From: Chryseobacterium gotjawalense
GTDB lineage: Bacteria > Bacteroidota > Bacteroidia > Flavobacteriales > Weeksellaceae
NCBI RefSeq assembly: GCF_030012525.1
Contig: NZ_CP124855.1
Coordinates: forward strand, 2,914,001-2,978,000
Direction: 5' to 3'
Length of the DNA stretch: 64,000 nucleotides
Below are positions 8,742 to 16,935 of the stretch, in pieces. The position numbers and the translations under genes are program-made. The notes under the pieces are model-generated. The model was not told the origin of the DNA. It made no database searches and worked only from the letters and a program-made list of their open reading frames with translations. Each line of letters starts with the position of its first letter. Position 1 is the stretch's first letter.

Positions 8742-9599
8742 CTACAATACGTTCAGCGTTTGTTCCTTTATTTTTTCCAGATCATCTTTCATCATGACCA
8801 CGAGTTTCTGGATTTCTGCGTGGTTGGCTTTGGAGCCAAGGGTATTGATTTCTCTGCCGATTTCCTGGGAAATAAACCCGAGTTTTTTGCCGTTGCAGCT
8901 TTCTTCGATCATCACTTCCAGATAATATTTTAAATGCTGAGTGAGCCGTACTTTTTCTTCAGCGATATCTAGTTTTTCAGTATAATACGCCATTTCCTGA
9001 TAGAAACGGGTTTCGTCGATCTGGTCAAATTCGTTGAGTGAATTGCGGTAGCGCTCTTTTACCGCATCCATTCTCACTTCTTCGTAAGGTTTTATCTGAT
9101 GGAGGCAATTCTCAATTTTGTTGATATTCCGGTGCAGTTCTTCCTGCAGGATTTCACCTTCTATCCGTCGGAAATTGTCAAATTTTGTTAAAGCTTCTTC
9201 TAATAATTCGATTAAGAAAATCCATTCGTTATCATTGAGTTCATCGCTTTTAGAAGAAATGGCTTCCGGCATTCTCACCGCCATTTTCAGATATTCGAAA
9301 TCGGGACCGTCTCCGGCCACCTTTTTCAGTTCCTGCATATACGCCTGCACCAGATCGTGATTTATATTCACATCACTGGCGTTATTGAGGGATTCGATAT
9401 TCACGTAGCAATCAACTTTCCCACGGAGAACTCTGTCGTTGAGTATTTTGCGCATTTCGAATTCTTTCTCTTTATATCTTAATGGGATTTTGATGTTTAA
9501 ATCAAAAGATTTGCTGTTGAGGGATTTAATGTCGATGGTTATTTTTTTGCCTTCGAAAACTCCTTCGCTTCTGCCGAAGCCGGTCATGGATAAAATCAT
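8742..9599 (-). CDS. YicC family protein (putative endoribonuclease)
   Basis: Its 285 residues begin MILSMTGFGRSEG, the signature N-terminus of the YicC/YloC family, and the C-terminus has the conserved GKKLGFISQEIGREINTLGSKAN block. Family members have been described as endoribonucleases acting on structured RNA; this role is inferred here from family membership alone. It lies upstream of gmk on the same strand, with a 300-base gap containing short tandem repeats, so it may or may not share a transcript with it. A -7 promoter element is 17 bases upstream. Confidence 0.9.
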   Translation of the reverse strand: MILSMTGFGRSEGVFEGKKITIDIKSLNSKSFDLNIKIPLRYKEKEFEMRKILNDRVLRGKVDCYVNIESLNNASDVNINHDLVQAYMQELKKVAGDGPDFEYLKMAVRMPEAISSKSDELNDNEWIFLIELLEEALTKFDNFRRIEGEILQEELHRNINKIENCLHQIKPYEEVRMDAVKERYRNSLNEFDQIDETRFYQEMAYYTEKLDIAEEKVRLTQHLKYYLEVMIEESCNGKKLGFISQEIGREINTLGSKANHAEIQKLVVMMKDDLEKIKEQTLNVL

Positions 9600-9616
9600 G
9601 TATTTGCTTTATCTTA

Positions 9617-9624
9617 CAAAGATA
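9617..9624 (-). promoter_or_regulatory. -7 promoter element for yicC
   Basis: The minus strand reads TATCTTTG (exact TAnnTTTG), 17 bases before the start, predicting a leader of about 10 bases. Confidence 0.45.
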
Positions 9625-9887
9625 ATTATTTCAAATCTTTTAAACTTAAAAAAGAAAGATCAAAGTCTTTTTAAATCTTAAAAATACTATTCTGAAGATC
9701 GCGGTCGGAATAACTCTTTCCTTAACCACGTCATTAAAAAAAACACCGCCAGTTTCACAGATTTTCAGCTTAAATAAGCCACCCAATATCACCCATTGCG
9801 CATTATCCGTCACTCATTAAAATGCCAATCAACTTATAAATCGGGAGCGCTCTGAAATTTATAATAATGACAGAAAAGATTATTTTA
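9625..9887. other. Intergenic DNA between divergent yicC and PASTA genes
   Basis: AT-rich and without an ORF or tandem array. Apart from the two outward-facing -7 elements at its ends I see only a weak short repeat around ATCACCCATTGCGC at 9787-9803. Confidence 0.4.
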
Positions 9888-9895
9888 TATATTTG
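9888..9895 (+). promoter_or_regulatory. -7 promoter element for the PASTA gene
   Basis: TATATTTG matches TAnnTTTG, 23 bases before the preferred ATG. Confidence 0.45.
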
Positions 9896-9918
9896 CACTT
9901 AATAAAAGATTGAGAAAT

Positions 9919-10998
9919 ATGCTTAAATCGTTCTTCCACTGGAAAGTCCTGGTTAATATACTTCTAGCGGCTGCCGTTTTCGTAGGGGCAGTTTGGCTGA
10001 CATTTCGCTGGTTAGAAATACATACGAATCACGGAAAAGAAATCGCAGTACCCAATGTGATGAATAGATCGGTGCATGAAGCCATTAAAATTTTAGATGA
10101 TTCAGGCTTGGGATACGAAGTCGACAGTTTTAAATACGACCCAAAATTCAAACCTTTTCAGGTTTTACAAATTTATCCTTCACCGGGTTCCCGCGTAAAA
10201 GATGGCAGAACTATCGTGCTGAAAGTGAATCCGAGAACCTATGCACAGGTTTCTGTACCGGATATTTTAGACCGTTACAAAGGATTGGCATTCAGGCAAC
10301 TGGAGCAGGTTGGGTTGAAAATTGGCGATACCATTTATGAGCCGAGTATTCAGCGTGATGCTGTTTTGAGAATGCTCTACAATGGGTCGGTTTTGAAGCC
10401 GGGTACCCTGTTGCCGAGATTCACAACGATTGATCTGGTCATTGGTGCGGGGCCAAAACGAAATATCAGCGTACCGAATCTGGTGGGCTTAACCGTACAG
10501 GAAGCGAAATTAATTATTGCGCAAAATTTATTCGAAGTAGGATTAATCGAACATGAAGATGGCGGTGGCGATGAATCAGATATTGTGTATTACCAGGATC
10601 CGGCAGCATTTGATGTGAGGGATCAGGGAATGCAGATTGACCTTTGGGCCAGTAAAAAAACGCCGGCGGAAATGCGTGGAAAAATCTCACAGTTGAATTC
10701 CATGTATCGAATCAAAGATAACTATGAGCCTCGGAATTATGAAGAGCCCCCTGTTTATAATGAACCTGTTCCCAACCGGAGTGAACCCCCTTTAGAGGAA
10801 ACGCCAAAAGCGGTTGTGCCAAAAGTAGAAACTCCAAAGCAGGAAGTGAAAAAGCAGGAAATGCCAAAAACAGCGCCGGAGCAAAAACCAAAAGCCGCTG
10901 AAGCGAAACCAAAAACGACAACAACTCCGGTACCGGCAAAGGTAAGTCCTGCGAAAACCGAAGAAAAACCCAAAGTTAAAAAGGTAATTGTTGAATAG
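9919..10998 (+). CDS. PASTA-domain membrane protein
   Basis: A 359-residue protein with one N-terminal membrane anchor (about residues 9-28) and three PASTA-like repeats facing the periplasm, at about 40-107, 108-178 and 180-248. Each contains a VPNVMNRS/VPDILDRY/VPNLVGLT start and a KDG or KPG turn. The last 90 residues are a low-complexity Pro/Lys/Glu/Ala tail. There is no kinase domain, so it is not a PknB-type kinase. PASTA domains bind peptidoglycan or penicillin-like ligands in other proteins, so a wall-associated role is inferred. I prefer the ATG giving MLKSFFHW over a TTG three codons upstream. A terminator follows. Confidence 0.85.
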   Translation: MLKSFFHWKVLVNILLAAAVFVGAVWLTFRWLEIHTNHGKEIAVPNVMNRSVHEAIKILDDSGLGYEVDSFKYDPKFKPFQVLQIYPSPGSRVKDGRTIVLKVNPRTYAQVSVPDILDRYKGLAFRQLEQVGLKIGDTIYEPSIQRDAVLRMLYNGSVLKPGTLLPRFTTIDLVIGAGPKRNISVPNLVGLTVQEAKLIIAQNLFEVGLIEHEDGGGDESDIVYYQDPAAFDVRDQGMQIDLWASKKTPAEMRGKISQLNSMYRIKDNYEPRNYEEPPVYNEPVPNRSEPPLEETPKAVVPKVETPKQEVKKQEMPKTAPEQKPKAAEAKPKTTTTPVPAKVSPAKTEEKPKVKKVIVE

Positions 10999-11018
10999 TT
11001 TTTAATACACCTCTCACT

Positions 11019-11046
11019 AAAGCTTCAACCGAAATGTTGGAGCTTT
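11019..11046 (+). terminator. Rho-independent terminator after the PASTA gene
   Basis: An 11-bp stem (AAAGCTTCAAC / GTTGGAGCTTT, one wobble pair) with a 6-base loop, followed by ATTTTTC. It separates the PASTA gene from the pseudouridine synthase gene that starts 16 bases later. Confidence 0.7.
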
Positions 11047-11062
11047 ATTTTTCAAAAATACA

Positions 11063-12121
11063 ATGATAGAAGACAACGAAAATTTCGCGGAAGAAGATTT
11101 TCTGACTCAGGATTCCAACGAAACTGAATCGGACGGACTCTTTGAACACCTTTCCCTCACCGTTGATAAAGGCCAGGAATCGGTACGGATCGATAAATTT
11201 CTGGTGAATTTCCGGCAAAATTCTTCAAGAAATAAAATCTCGCAAACCTGCCGCGCGGGGAACGTCGTGGTCAATGGTTCGCCGGTTAAGCAGAATTACC
11301 GCGTAAAACCCGGGGATGAAATTTCCGTCCTGCTTACCAAGCCGCCACGGGAAAATATCATCATTCCACAAGATATTCCCATTAATATCGTTTATGAAGA
11401 TGACGATGTGGTCGTGGTGGATAAAGCAGCAGGAATGGTGGTGCATCCCGGTCATGGGAATTATGACGGAACTTTGATCAATGCCCTGGCTTTTCATTTT
11501 GAAAAAAACGGGGTGAAATCAGATTTAGACCGCGTTGGGTTGGTGCATCGGATTGATAAAGATACTTCAGGCCTTTTAGTCATCGCCAAAAATGAATACG
11601 CCCTGAGTTTTCTTGCCAAACAGTTCTTTGACCGTACGACCAAAAGATTATACTGGGCGTTTGTCTGGGGAAATGTGGAAGAAGAGCAGGGAACGATTCG
11701 CGGAAACATCGGCAGACATCTGAAAAACAGAATGCAGATGGCCGTTTTCGAAGACGGAACTTTGGGGAAACATGCTGTTACTCATTATAAAGTTATCGAG
11801 CGTTTCCGGTACATCACCTGGGTAGAATGCAAACTGGAAACAGGCAGAACGCATCAGATCAGGGCGCATTTCAAACATATCGGGCACACTCTTTTTAATG
11901 ATGAAAGATATGAAGGAAATCAGATTCTAAAAGGAATCAATATGCCGAAATACAAACAGTTTGTAAAAAACGTTTTCGAAATTTTGCCCCGTCATGCCCT
12001 TCATGCCCACACGCTTGGATTTATCCATCCCACGACCGGGAAAGAAATGTATTTTGAAAGCCCAATGCCGAAAGATATGGACGATGCCCTGAATAAATGG
12101 AGAAAATATTTAGAATCTTAG
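11063..12121 (+). CDS. rluD: RluA-family 23S rRNA pseudouridine synthase (RluD-like)
   Basis: Isomerises uridine to pseudouridine in large-subunit rRNA. An acidic N-terminal extension of about 30 residues precedes an S4 RNA-binding domain (about 33-95, VRIDKFLVNF...GNVVVNGSPV), followed by the catalytic domain. The catalytic aspartate is in HRIDKDTSGLLVIAK (Asp165), and the ETGRTHQIRAH motif is near 255. Its 352 residues fit the family. RluD is the most likely member (S4 domain plus this catalytic motif), but the exact uridines modified cannot be told from sequence. Confidence 0.88.
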   Translation: MIEDNENFAEEDFLTQDSNETESDGLFEHLSLTVDKGQESVRIDKFLVNFRQNSSRNKISQTCRAGNVVVNGSPVKQNYRVKPGDEISVLLTKPPRENIIIPQDIPINIVYEDDDVVVVDKAAGMVVHPGHGNYDGTLINALAFHFEKNGVKSDLDRVGLVHRIDKDTSGLLVIAKNEYALSFLAKQFFDRTTKRLYWAFVWGNVEEEQGTIRGNIGRHLKNRMQMAVFEDGTLGKHAVTHYKVIERFRYITWVECKLETGRTHQIRAHFKHIGHTLFNDERYEGNQILKGINMPKYKQFVKNVFEILPRHALHAHTLGFIHPTTGKEMYFESPMPKDMDDALNKWRKYLES

Positions 12122-12323
12122 AGCCTTTTTAAGTTGTAATAAAACCACATAAGAATTAGTTTTCACTTTGAAAATATTTAGAACACTTTAGAAAATCTTG
12201 ATTTTAAGAACTGATGTGAACTTTTAGAAGTAGTTTTTACCTAAAGCTTTTGTGACTTTGTGGTTAATTTATTGTTAAATTTAAACAGGTTCTAAATAGA
12301 ATCTTAGTTCCATAAAAACTTTT
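12122..12323. other. Intergenic DNA upstream of the PorP/SprF gene
   Basis: AT-rich, with the dispersed phrase TTTGTGACTTTGTGGTTAA (12,248-12,266) that also occurs in variant form near 2891. No ORF. Confidence 0.35.
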
Positions 12324-12331
12324 TATCTTTG
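12324..12331 (+). promoter_or_regulatory. -7 promoter element for the PorP/SprF gene
   Basis: TATCTTTG (exact TAnnTTTG), 24 bases before the ATG. It overlaps the upstream TTG codon of the same open frame, which argues against that TTG as the start. Confidence 0.5.
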
Positions 12332-12355
12332 CTGAAAATTCACGCAACTCTTATT

Positions 12356-13300
12356 ATGAGAAAAATATATACGTTATTTTTCGTGGTGGTCTTTCTCGGA
12401 AGCTACAAAAGCCAGGAAACATTGCCTTTTTATCAACAGTATCTGCTTGGCGGCGATTTCCTTTTTAATCCCGCGCTCTATGGAAGTACCGATGATGTTG
12501 TATTGAATTTAAACTACCAGAAACAGTTTTCGAATTTCGATCAGTCCCCCAATGTACAGTCGATCGGGATGCACGCCAACGTATTTGACAGGGTGGGAGC
12601 CGGATTGTCTTTTTTCAGAGATCAAAACGGGCCGATTTCTTCCAATGGTATTTCGGCAGGTGCTGCTTATTTTATTCCTATGGATGATGATGGCGAGCGA
12701 AAAAGCCAGTTCTCTTTTGGAACGAATGTGAATTTCTATAATATGAATATCGACCTGGGTATGCTGAATCCACAGAATCCAGGCGACCCGGTTTTAAGTT
12801 CGAATTCCCTCTTTCTGGTCTATGCCAATCTTGGAATGGCGCTCAGTTACCGTAATTTTTTCGCGGGAGTTTCTGTGAACGATATCGCTTTAAGCAATGA
12901 TATTCCTATTGTGAACGGTATTGAACCGGAACCGACCAAAGTTCTGATCCACACGGGTTATGACTGGTATCTGACCGATGAGGTTTATGTAACGCCGTCT
13001 GTCCTGGCCAACTTTAATACCAATTCATCTAAACTGGTGGATCTCAATGTTATGGGAACCGTTAACGGAGACGAAAACTCCTTTTCAGCCGGGGTGAGTT
13101 TTAGAACAGCAATCAATAAATTCGGTAATCAAAGTTTAGGATTTTCTCCGGTTATCAAAGGAACGGTGAATAATTTCTTTTTCGGTGCCACTTATAATTT
13201 CGGGCTGTCTGATATTCAACAGTATGCCGGCAGCAGTTTCATGCTCAGTATCGGATATAAATTAGAAAATTTCATCAATACGAGAGGGTACCGGTATTAA
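12356..13300 (+). CDS. PorP/SprF family type IX secretion outer-membrane protein
   Basis: A 314-residue protein with a signal peptide (MRKIYTLFFVVVFLGSYKSQ) and the family's start of the mature chain, ETLPFYQQYLLGGDFLFNPALYGS. The rest is a run of alternating beta strands rich in Gly and aromatics, ending in a Tyr (RGYRY), as in outer-membrane barrels. Members of this family interact with type IX secretion or with secreted surface proteins in Bacteroidota. Such genes often follow a gene for a large secreted adhesin, but none precedes it here. The ATG was preferred over a TTG 27 bases upstream because the promoter lies between the two. Confidence 0.9.
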   Translation: MRKIYTLFFVVVFLGSYKSQETLPFYQQYLLGGDFLFNPALYGSTDDVVLNLNYQKQFSNFDQSPNVQSIGMHANVFDRVGAGLSFFRDQNGPISSNGISAGAAYFIPMDDDGERKSQFSFGTNVNFYNMNIDLGMLNPQNPGDPVLSSNSLFLVYANLGMALSYRNFFAGVSVNDIALSNDIPIVNGIEPEPTKVLIHTGYDWYLTDEVYVTPSVLANFNTNSSKLVDLNVMGTVNGDENSFSAGVSFRTAINKFGNQSLGFSPVIKGTVNNFFFGATYNFGLSDIQQYAGSSFMLSIGYKLENFINTRGYRY

Positions 13301-13445
13301 TTATTATATGCTTTTTGTTTAATTTTTTTTATAATCACTAATTATAATGATTATTCAAGAATTAGAAGAAAGATTTTTTATTGTATGCTATATGCTTGAT
13401 CATAATGAATTCTATTTTTTTTAGCAATTATAGAATATTTTGACA

Positions 13446-13562
13446 ATGATTATTATGGATATGAACATTATAATTTCATTATTTATAAGTATACCTTTAG
13501 CATTAATACTTACTGCCAAAAGACTTCTTGCCATATATAAGCCAAATAAGAGTAATAAATAA
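13446..13562 (+). CDS. Possible 38-residue single-pass membrane peptide
   Basis: ATG...TAA frame encoding 38 residues: a short hydrophobic core (NIIISLFISIPLALILTA) and a basic tail (KRLLAIYKPNKSNK). The positive-inside arrangement fits a small inner-membrane protein with its C-terminus in the cytoplasm. The stop is four bases before a strong hairpin terminator, as expected for a transcribed unit. I know no family for it. In-frame alternative starts at codons 4 and 6 exist. The rest of the 300-base gap is AT-rich with nothing else visible. Confidence 0.4.
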   Translation: MIIMDMNIIISLFISIPLALILTAKRLLAIYKPNKSNK

Positions 13563-13566
13563 TCTA

Positions 13567-13594
13567 AAAGCCAACTCCTGAAAGTGTTGGCTTT
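13567..13594. terminator. Bidirectional hairpin terminator
   Basis: A perfect 9-bp stem AAAGCCAAC / GTTGGCTTT with a 10-base loop, T-rich on the right and A-rich on the left. It lies between the small plus-strand ORF and the end of the minus-strand toxin gene, so it can serve both. Confidence 0.75.
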
Positions 13595-13599
13595 GTTAT

Positions 13600-13896
13600 T
13601 TATAAATTCGGATATTTCTGCGGATCTTGGTTGGTGTTAAAAACAGAATAAATGTAAACCAATTTTTCCTCTTCGTCAATCGTGAAAAATAGTATATAAG
13701 GAAACGATTTAAAAGGAATCGCTCTCAAGTTTTTATATCGAAATTGGAAGAAAGGATTTATTTCCAAAGATTGATAAGCCAGTTCTAATTGTTCATCAAA
13801 AGATTTCATTACCGAATAAGAAATCTCTGAATAATATTCATAGGCTTGATCTATTTCTTCCTGAGCACGATTAAGAATAACGAGATTATAACCCAT
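13600..13896 (-). CDS. RelE/ParE-superfamily toxin
   Basis: A 98-residue basic protein with the ParE/RelE fold pattern: a helical region after YNLVILNRAQEEIDQAYEYY, then strands FRYKNLRAIPFKSFPYILFFTID and a C-terminal VYIYSVFNTNQDP. RelE-type members cut mRNA at the ribosome and ParE-type members poison gyrase; sequence alone does not decide which this is. Its start overlaps the end of the antitoxin gene by 11 bases, and the antitoxin comes first in the transcript, the usual type II layout. Confidence 0.8.
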   Translation of the reverse strand: MGYNLVILNRAQEEIDQAYEYYSEISYSVMKSFDEQLELAYQSLEINPFFQFRYKNLRAIPFKSFPYILFFTIDEEEKLVYIYSVFNTNQDPQKYPNL

Positions 13897-14116
13897 GTTT
13901 TTGACGCAGTTTATCCAAAGCTTTTCTTGCAGGAATAAAATCTTTTTTATCGGATTTTATTCTTTCAGCAAGGTTTTTTTTCTGCAGATCCGAAAGTTGA
14001 AAAAGGTCTGAATTATCATTTATTTGATATTTTTTTTCCAATTTTTTCCAGTCTTCAATTGGGATAAAAACACCAGTTGGGTTTCCTTGTGAATCATTGA
14101 TGTATTGTAAGTTCAT
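13886..14116 (-). CDS. Type II antitoxin of the RelE/ParE pair
   Basis: A 76-residue protein beginning MNLQYINDSQGNPTGVFIPI, a small beta start like Phd/YefM-type antitoxins. It is followed by a charged helical C-terminal half (ERIKSDKKDFIPARKALDKL) that would wrap around the toxin. It lies directly upstream of and overlaps the toxin gene. A 10-bp inverted repeat and a full promoter lie just upstream, fitting autoregulation by the antitoxin-toxin complex, which is usual for this class but inferred here. Confidence 0.75.
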   Translation of the reverse strand: MNLQYINDSQGNPTGVFIPIEDWKKLEKKYQINDNSDLFQLSDLQKKNLAERIKSDKKDFIPARKALDKLRQKHGL

Positions 14117-14142
14117 GGTATTCCAATTAAAAGATTAATGAG

Positions 14143-14178
14143 TTTTCTACTTTAAAAAAAATAAATTTAAGTAGAAAA
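14143..14178. promoter_or_regulatory. Inverted repeat, candidate operator of the toxin-antitoxin operon
   Basis: TTTTCTACTT and AAGTAGAAAA (14,143-14,152 and 14,169-14,178) form a perfect 10-bp inverted repeat with a 16-base A/T spacer. It lies between the predicted transcription start and the antitoxin ATG, where a bound repressor would block transcription. Confidence 0.5.
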
Positions 14179-14189
14179 ATTGTAGAGTA

Positions 14190-14219
14190 CAAATTTAATG
14201 CATTATAAATTTAAAACAA
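14190..14219 (-). promoter_or_regulatory. Full Bacteroidota promoter for the toxin-antitoxin operon
   Basis: On the minus strand, TTG (14,217-14,219) is followed by 19 bases and then TAAATTTG (14,190-14,197), matching both the -33 and -7 elements at a proper distance. Confidence 0.6.
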
Positions 14220-14255
14220 TGAAAAGAAAAAATAGATATTCAACTGAATAATTTT

Positions 14256-14263
14256 TACCTTTG
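14256..14263 (+). promoter_or_regulatory. -7 promoter element for hemW
   Basis: TACCTTTG (exact TAnnTTTG), 76 bases before the hemW ATG. The leader would carry the dispersed GGCTCTT repeat. Confidence 0.4.
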
Positions 14264-14288
14264 AAAATTAAGTACATTACAGAAATTT

Positions 14289-14337
14289 TTCACTTCTTAA
14301 CCTTGGCTCTTTTCACTTTTTGCCTGGCTCTTATTTA
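14289..14337. repeat. Dispersed 'TTCAC...GGCTCTT' leader repeat
   Basis: Two near copies of CTT..CCTGGCTCTT in a row, ending two bases before hemW. Related sequence lies before murI (15,664-15,695) and after the DUF3822 gene (17,859-17,903). Confidence 0.55.
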
Positions 14338-14339
14338 AA

Positions 14340-15464
14340 ATGATTTACCTCCATATCCCTTTCTGCAAACAAAAATGCAGTTACTGCAACTTTCATTTTT
14401 CCACTTCTTTAAAATATAAAGAGGAGATGATTTCTGCGATAAAAAAAGAAATTTCTTTAAGAAAAAATGAGTTGCAAACCCAAGATTTAAAATCCCTTTA
14501 TTTCGGTGGCGGAACTCCTTCTATTCTTAAAGCAGATGAACTTCAGTCGATTATTGATGAGGTCTTAAAGCATTTCTCTTTTGATTCCAATATTGAAATT
14601 ACCCTCGAAGCCAATCCCGATGATTTGGATAAAAACTTTCTCAAAGAATTATCAAAAACGCCTTTCAACCGTTTGTCAATCGGGACCCAAAGTTTTTTTG
14701 ATGAAGATTTAAAATTAATGAACCGCGCGCACAATGCAGGTGAAGCTGAAAGTTCAATTAAGCGGGCCCAGGATTTTGGTTTTGAAAACATCAGCATCGA
14801 TTTAATCTACGGTTCGCCGACTTCAAGTTTCGAAATCTGGAAACAGAATCTCGATAAAACGATTGAACTTCAGGTGCCGCATATTTCTTCTTACGCACTG
14901 ACGGTTGAACCCAAAACAATGTTGAATGCCTGGATCTCTCAGGGAAAAATCGCCGCTCCAAAAGAAGCGGAGCAACATGAGGAGTTTTTCTACATGACGG
15001 ATTTTCTGAAAGATCACGGTTTCGATCATTACGAAATATCCAATTTTGGAAAACCCGGTTTTCATTCCAGACACAATTCTGCTTACTGGAAATACCGGGA
15101 ATATCTGGGCATCGGACCTTCCGCACATTCTTATAACGGCCGAAACGAAAGAAGCTGGAATATTGCCAATAATCAATTGTATATCAATTCTTTAAATAAA
15201 AACATCTTGCCCAAAGAAACGGAACTGCTCTCCGAAAAAGACCAATTCAATGAAATGTTGATGATTGGTTTGCGAACAACTTGGGGCGTAGATTTGTCTG
15301 CCTTAAAGGAAAAATTCAGCGCGGAACTTTTGGACTATTTTCAAAATCAAATCAAAACCAAACTCGATGACGGCCTGCTGATGATCGAAAATAACCATCT
15401 TATTATTCCTGAAAAGCATTGGTTTCTGGCAGATGGAATTGCGTCGGATCTGTTTATGGTGTAG
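14340..15464 (+). CDS. hemW: Radical SAM heme chaperone HemW
   Basis: A 374-residue radical SAM protein of the HemN/HemW group. The cluster motif CxxxCxxC is at residues 9-16 (FCKQKCSYCNF), followed by YFGGGTPS and the conserved SIGTQSF and YGSPTSS blocks. The Phe after the motif and the lack of the extra N-terminal HemN segment point to HemW, a heme-binding chaperone, rather than oxygen-independent coproporphyrinogen oxidase. It is cytosolic or membrane-peripheral and single in its operon. Confidence 0.9.
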   Translation: MIYLHIPFCKQKCSYCNFHFSTSLKYKEEMISAIKKEISLRKNELQTQDLKSLYFGGGTPSILKADELQSIIDEVLKHFSFDSNIEITLEANPDDLDKNFLKELSKTPFNRLSIGTQSFFDEDLKLMNRAHNAGEAESSIKRAQDFGFENISIDLIYGSPTSSFEIWKQNLDKTIELQVPHISSYALTVEPKTMLNAWISQGKIAAPKEAEQHEEFFYMTDFLKDHGFDHYEISNFGKPGFHSRHNSAYWKYREYLGIGPSAHSYNGRNERSWNIANNQLYINSLNKNILPKETELLSEKDQFNEMLMIGLRTTWGVDLSALKEKFSAELLDYFQNQIKTKLDDGLLMIENNHLIIPEKHWFLADGIASDLFMV

Positions 15465-15545
15465 AGGGTTGCGAGGTACGAGGTACGAGTTGCCGGTTTC
15501 GGGTTACGTGGTACGAGTTTGGGGGTTCTGGTTTGAGGTACGAGG
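15465..15545. repeat. Short tandem repeat built on GAGGTAC/GAGTTTG
   Basis: Begins right after the hemW stop: repeated 7-8-base words such as GAGGTAC, GAGGTACG, GTGGTACGA and GGTTTGA. It belongs to the gene-border class of 7-8-bp repeats. Confidence 0.7.
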
Positions 15546-15611
15546 AGTTTTTTTAATTCAAACAGCACAAATGGTTTTACTGGCAGCATCCCTTTGGCGG
15601 TAAATGCTTTT

Positions 15612-15697
15612 AAAGAAATTCACCATTCACTATTGACCATTGACCCATATTGACCATCCACTTTACTAACCTTTTCACTTTTTACTTAGCTCTTTAT
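15612..15697. repeat. Short repeat plus 'TTTTCACTTTTTACTTAGCTCTT' element before murI
   Basis: The words TTCACCATTCACTATTGACC and TTGACCATCCAC, then a copy of the GGCTCTT-type leader repeat. The same two-part arrangement recurs at 17,833-17,903. Confidence 0.6.
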
Positions 15698-15700
15698 TCG

Positions 15701-15708
15701 TATTTTTG
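15701..15708 (+). promoter_or_regulatory. -7 promoter element for murI
   Basis: TATTTTTG (exact TAnnTTTG), 16 bases before the TTG start. It decides the start: the longer open frame would begin upstream of this promoter. Confidence 0.5.
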
Positions 15709-15724
15709 CAGAAATTTCTTCCCC

Positions 15725-16555
15725 TTGAAAACCATAAAACCAGATTTCAGCCATCTTTCCGCCAATCAATCCATCGGGATTTTCGACTCCGGTGTGGGCG
15801 GATTAACCGTTGCCAAAGAAATTAAAAGATTACTTCCTCATGAAAATTTAATCTATTTCGGCGATACCAAACATCTTCCGTACGGTGAAAAATCCAGGGA
15901 AGCGATCGTGGGATATTGTACGAAAATCACCGAATTTTTATTGGAGAAAAATTGTAAAGCCATTGTAATTGCCTGTAATTCTGCCACTGCAAATGCGTTA
16001 ACAGAAGTGTTGGCATTGGTTAATAATCAAGTTCCGGTGATCGATGTGATTAATCCGGTTGCTGAAAAAGTGTCCTACGAAATACACAATAATGTGGGGG
16101 TGATTGCGACCAAAGCAACGGTCAATTCAGGATTGTATAAAAAATCGATCCGCAAGCACAATAAGTTTATTAAAGTCGATGAACTGGCGACCCCGCTTTT
16201 GGTGCCCGCCATCGAGGAGGGTTTTAGGAATCATCCGATTACGCATTCGATCATTTATAATTACCTGAGTAACAGTAAATTGAAAAATATTGAAACCCTG
16301 ATTTTAGGCTGTACCCATTATCCACTTTTGCTGAACGAAATCAAACAATATTACGGAAACCGCGTTCGGGTAATCGATTCACCGAGTATCGTGGCGAATC
16401 AACTGAGAATTATTCTGGAAAAGCATCATTTGCTGAATGAAGATAATCCAAAACCTACCTATCAGTTTTTCCTTTCAGACATCACCAAAAACTTTGAAAA
16501 AATATCCAAAAAATTCTTTGGTAAAGCCATCAATCTGGAATTGAAAGTATTGTAA
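15725..16555 (+). CDS. murI: Glutamate racemase
   Basis: Interconverts L- and D-glutamate for peptidoglycan. The 276-residue form starts at a TTG codon. The frame is open 25 codons further up, but those codons are repeat-derived and precede the promoter. Seen: SIGIFDSGVGGLTVAKEI, the first catalytic Cys in VIACNSATANA, the second in LGCTHYPLLL, and the GDTKHLPYGEKS block. It is cytosolic and monocistronic. Confidence 0.93.
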   Translation: MKTIKPDFSHLSANQSIGIFDSGVGGLTVAKEIKRLLPHENLIYFGDTKHLPYGEKSREAIVGYCTKITEFLLEKNCKAIVIACNSATANALTEVLALVNNQVPVIDVINPVAEKVSYEIHNNVGVIATKATVNSGLYKKSIRKHNKFIKVDELATPLLVPAIEEGFRNHPITHSIIYNYLSNSKLKNIETLILGCTHYPLLLNEIKQYYGNRVRVIDSPSIVANQLRIILEKHHLLNEDNPKPTYQFFLSDITKNFEKISKKFFGKAINLELKVL

Positions 16556-16855
16556 GAGTTGGTGCTGGTTTTCTTATACTGAAAAAGATGCAGTTTTTTT
16601 AAGGAGACTTATAAAAATACTGAAAATTTTTAACGCAAAGACGCAAAGATTTACTTAACATTCTTCATGAAAATTACGGACGCAAAGGCGTTTCACTTAG
16701 CAAAGGCAAAACGTTTTATAACCAATTATAAAAGGAGGTCTGAGTTTCTTTAAACCACAAAAGGCGCAAAGTTTTATTGGGTAAGTCATTTAAAAAATTG
16801 CAAAAGCAACCTGGAATAATGGTTTTCAAAAGGTAAACTTCTCTTAAAAAAAAAT
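16556..16855. repeat. Dispersed 'CGCAAAGACGCAAAG' repeat downstream of murI
   Basis: Contains AACGCAAAGACGCAAAGATT near 16,631 and GGACGCAAAGGCGTTTCACT near 16,678, then AGCAAAGG. This is a shorter relative of the element at 17,640-17,745 and of the units in the large array at 25,778-28,310. A further copy (CACAAAAGGCGCAAAG) is near 16,757. No ORF. Confidence 0.6.
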
Positions 16856-16911
16856 GCCACGAATACACGAATTCCTATGTTACTGCTAACATTTTTTCGT
16901 GCATTCGTGGC
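16856..16911. repeat. Single copy of the GCCACGAATGCACGAAT palindrome
   Basis: GCCACGAATACACGAAT and its near-inverse TTCGTGCATTCGTGGC with a spacer of about 22 bases. It is the same arms as the 110-bp array near folB, here solitary and able to form a strong hairpin. Confidence 0.8.
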
Positions 16912-16935
16912 AATATAACTCTGAAAACAGTATTT

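Noticed and set aside
12329..12355. TTG start for the PorP/SprF gene
   Set aside because: The TTG overlaps the -7 element and would spoil the signal peptide.
15650..15724. Longer glutamate racemase form
   Set aside because: The extra 25 codons lie upstream of or over the promoter and are repeat-derived.
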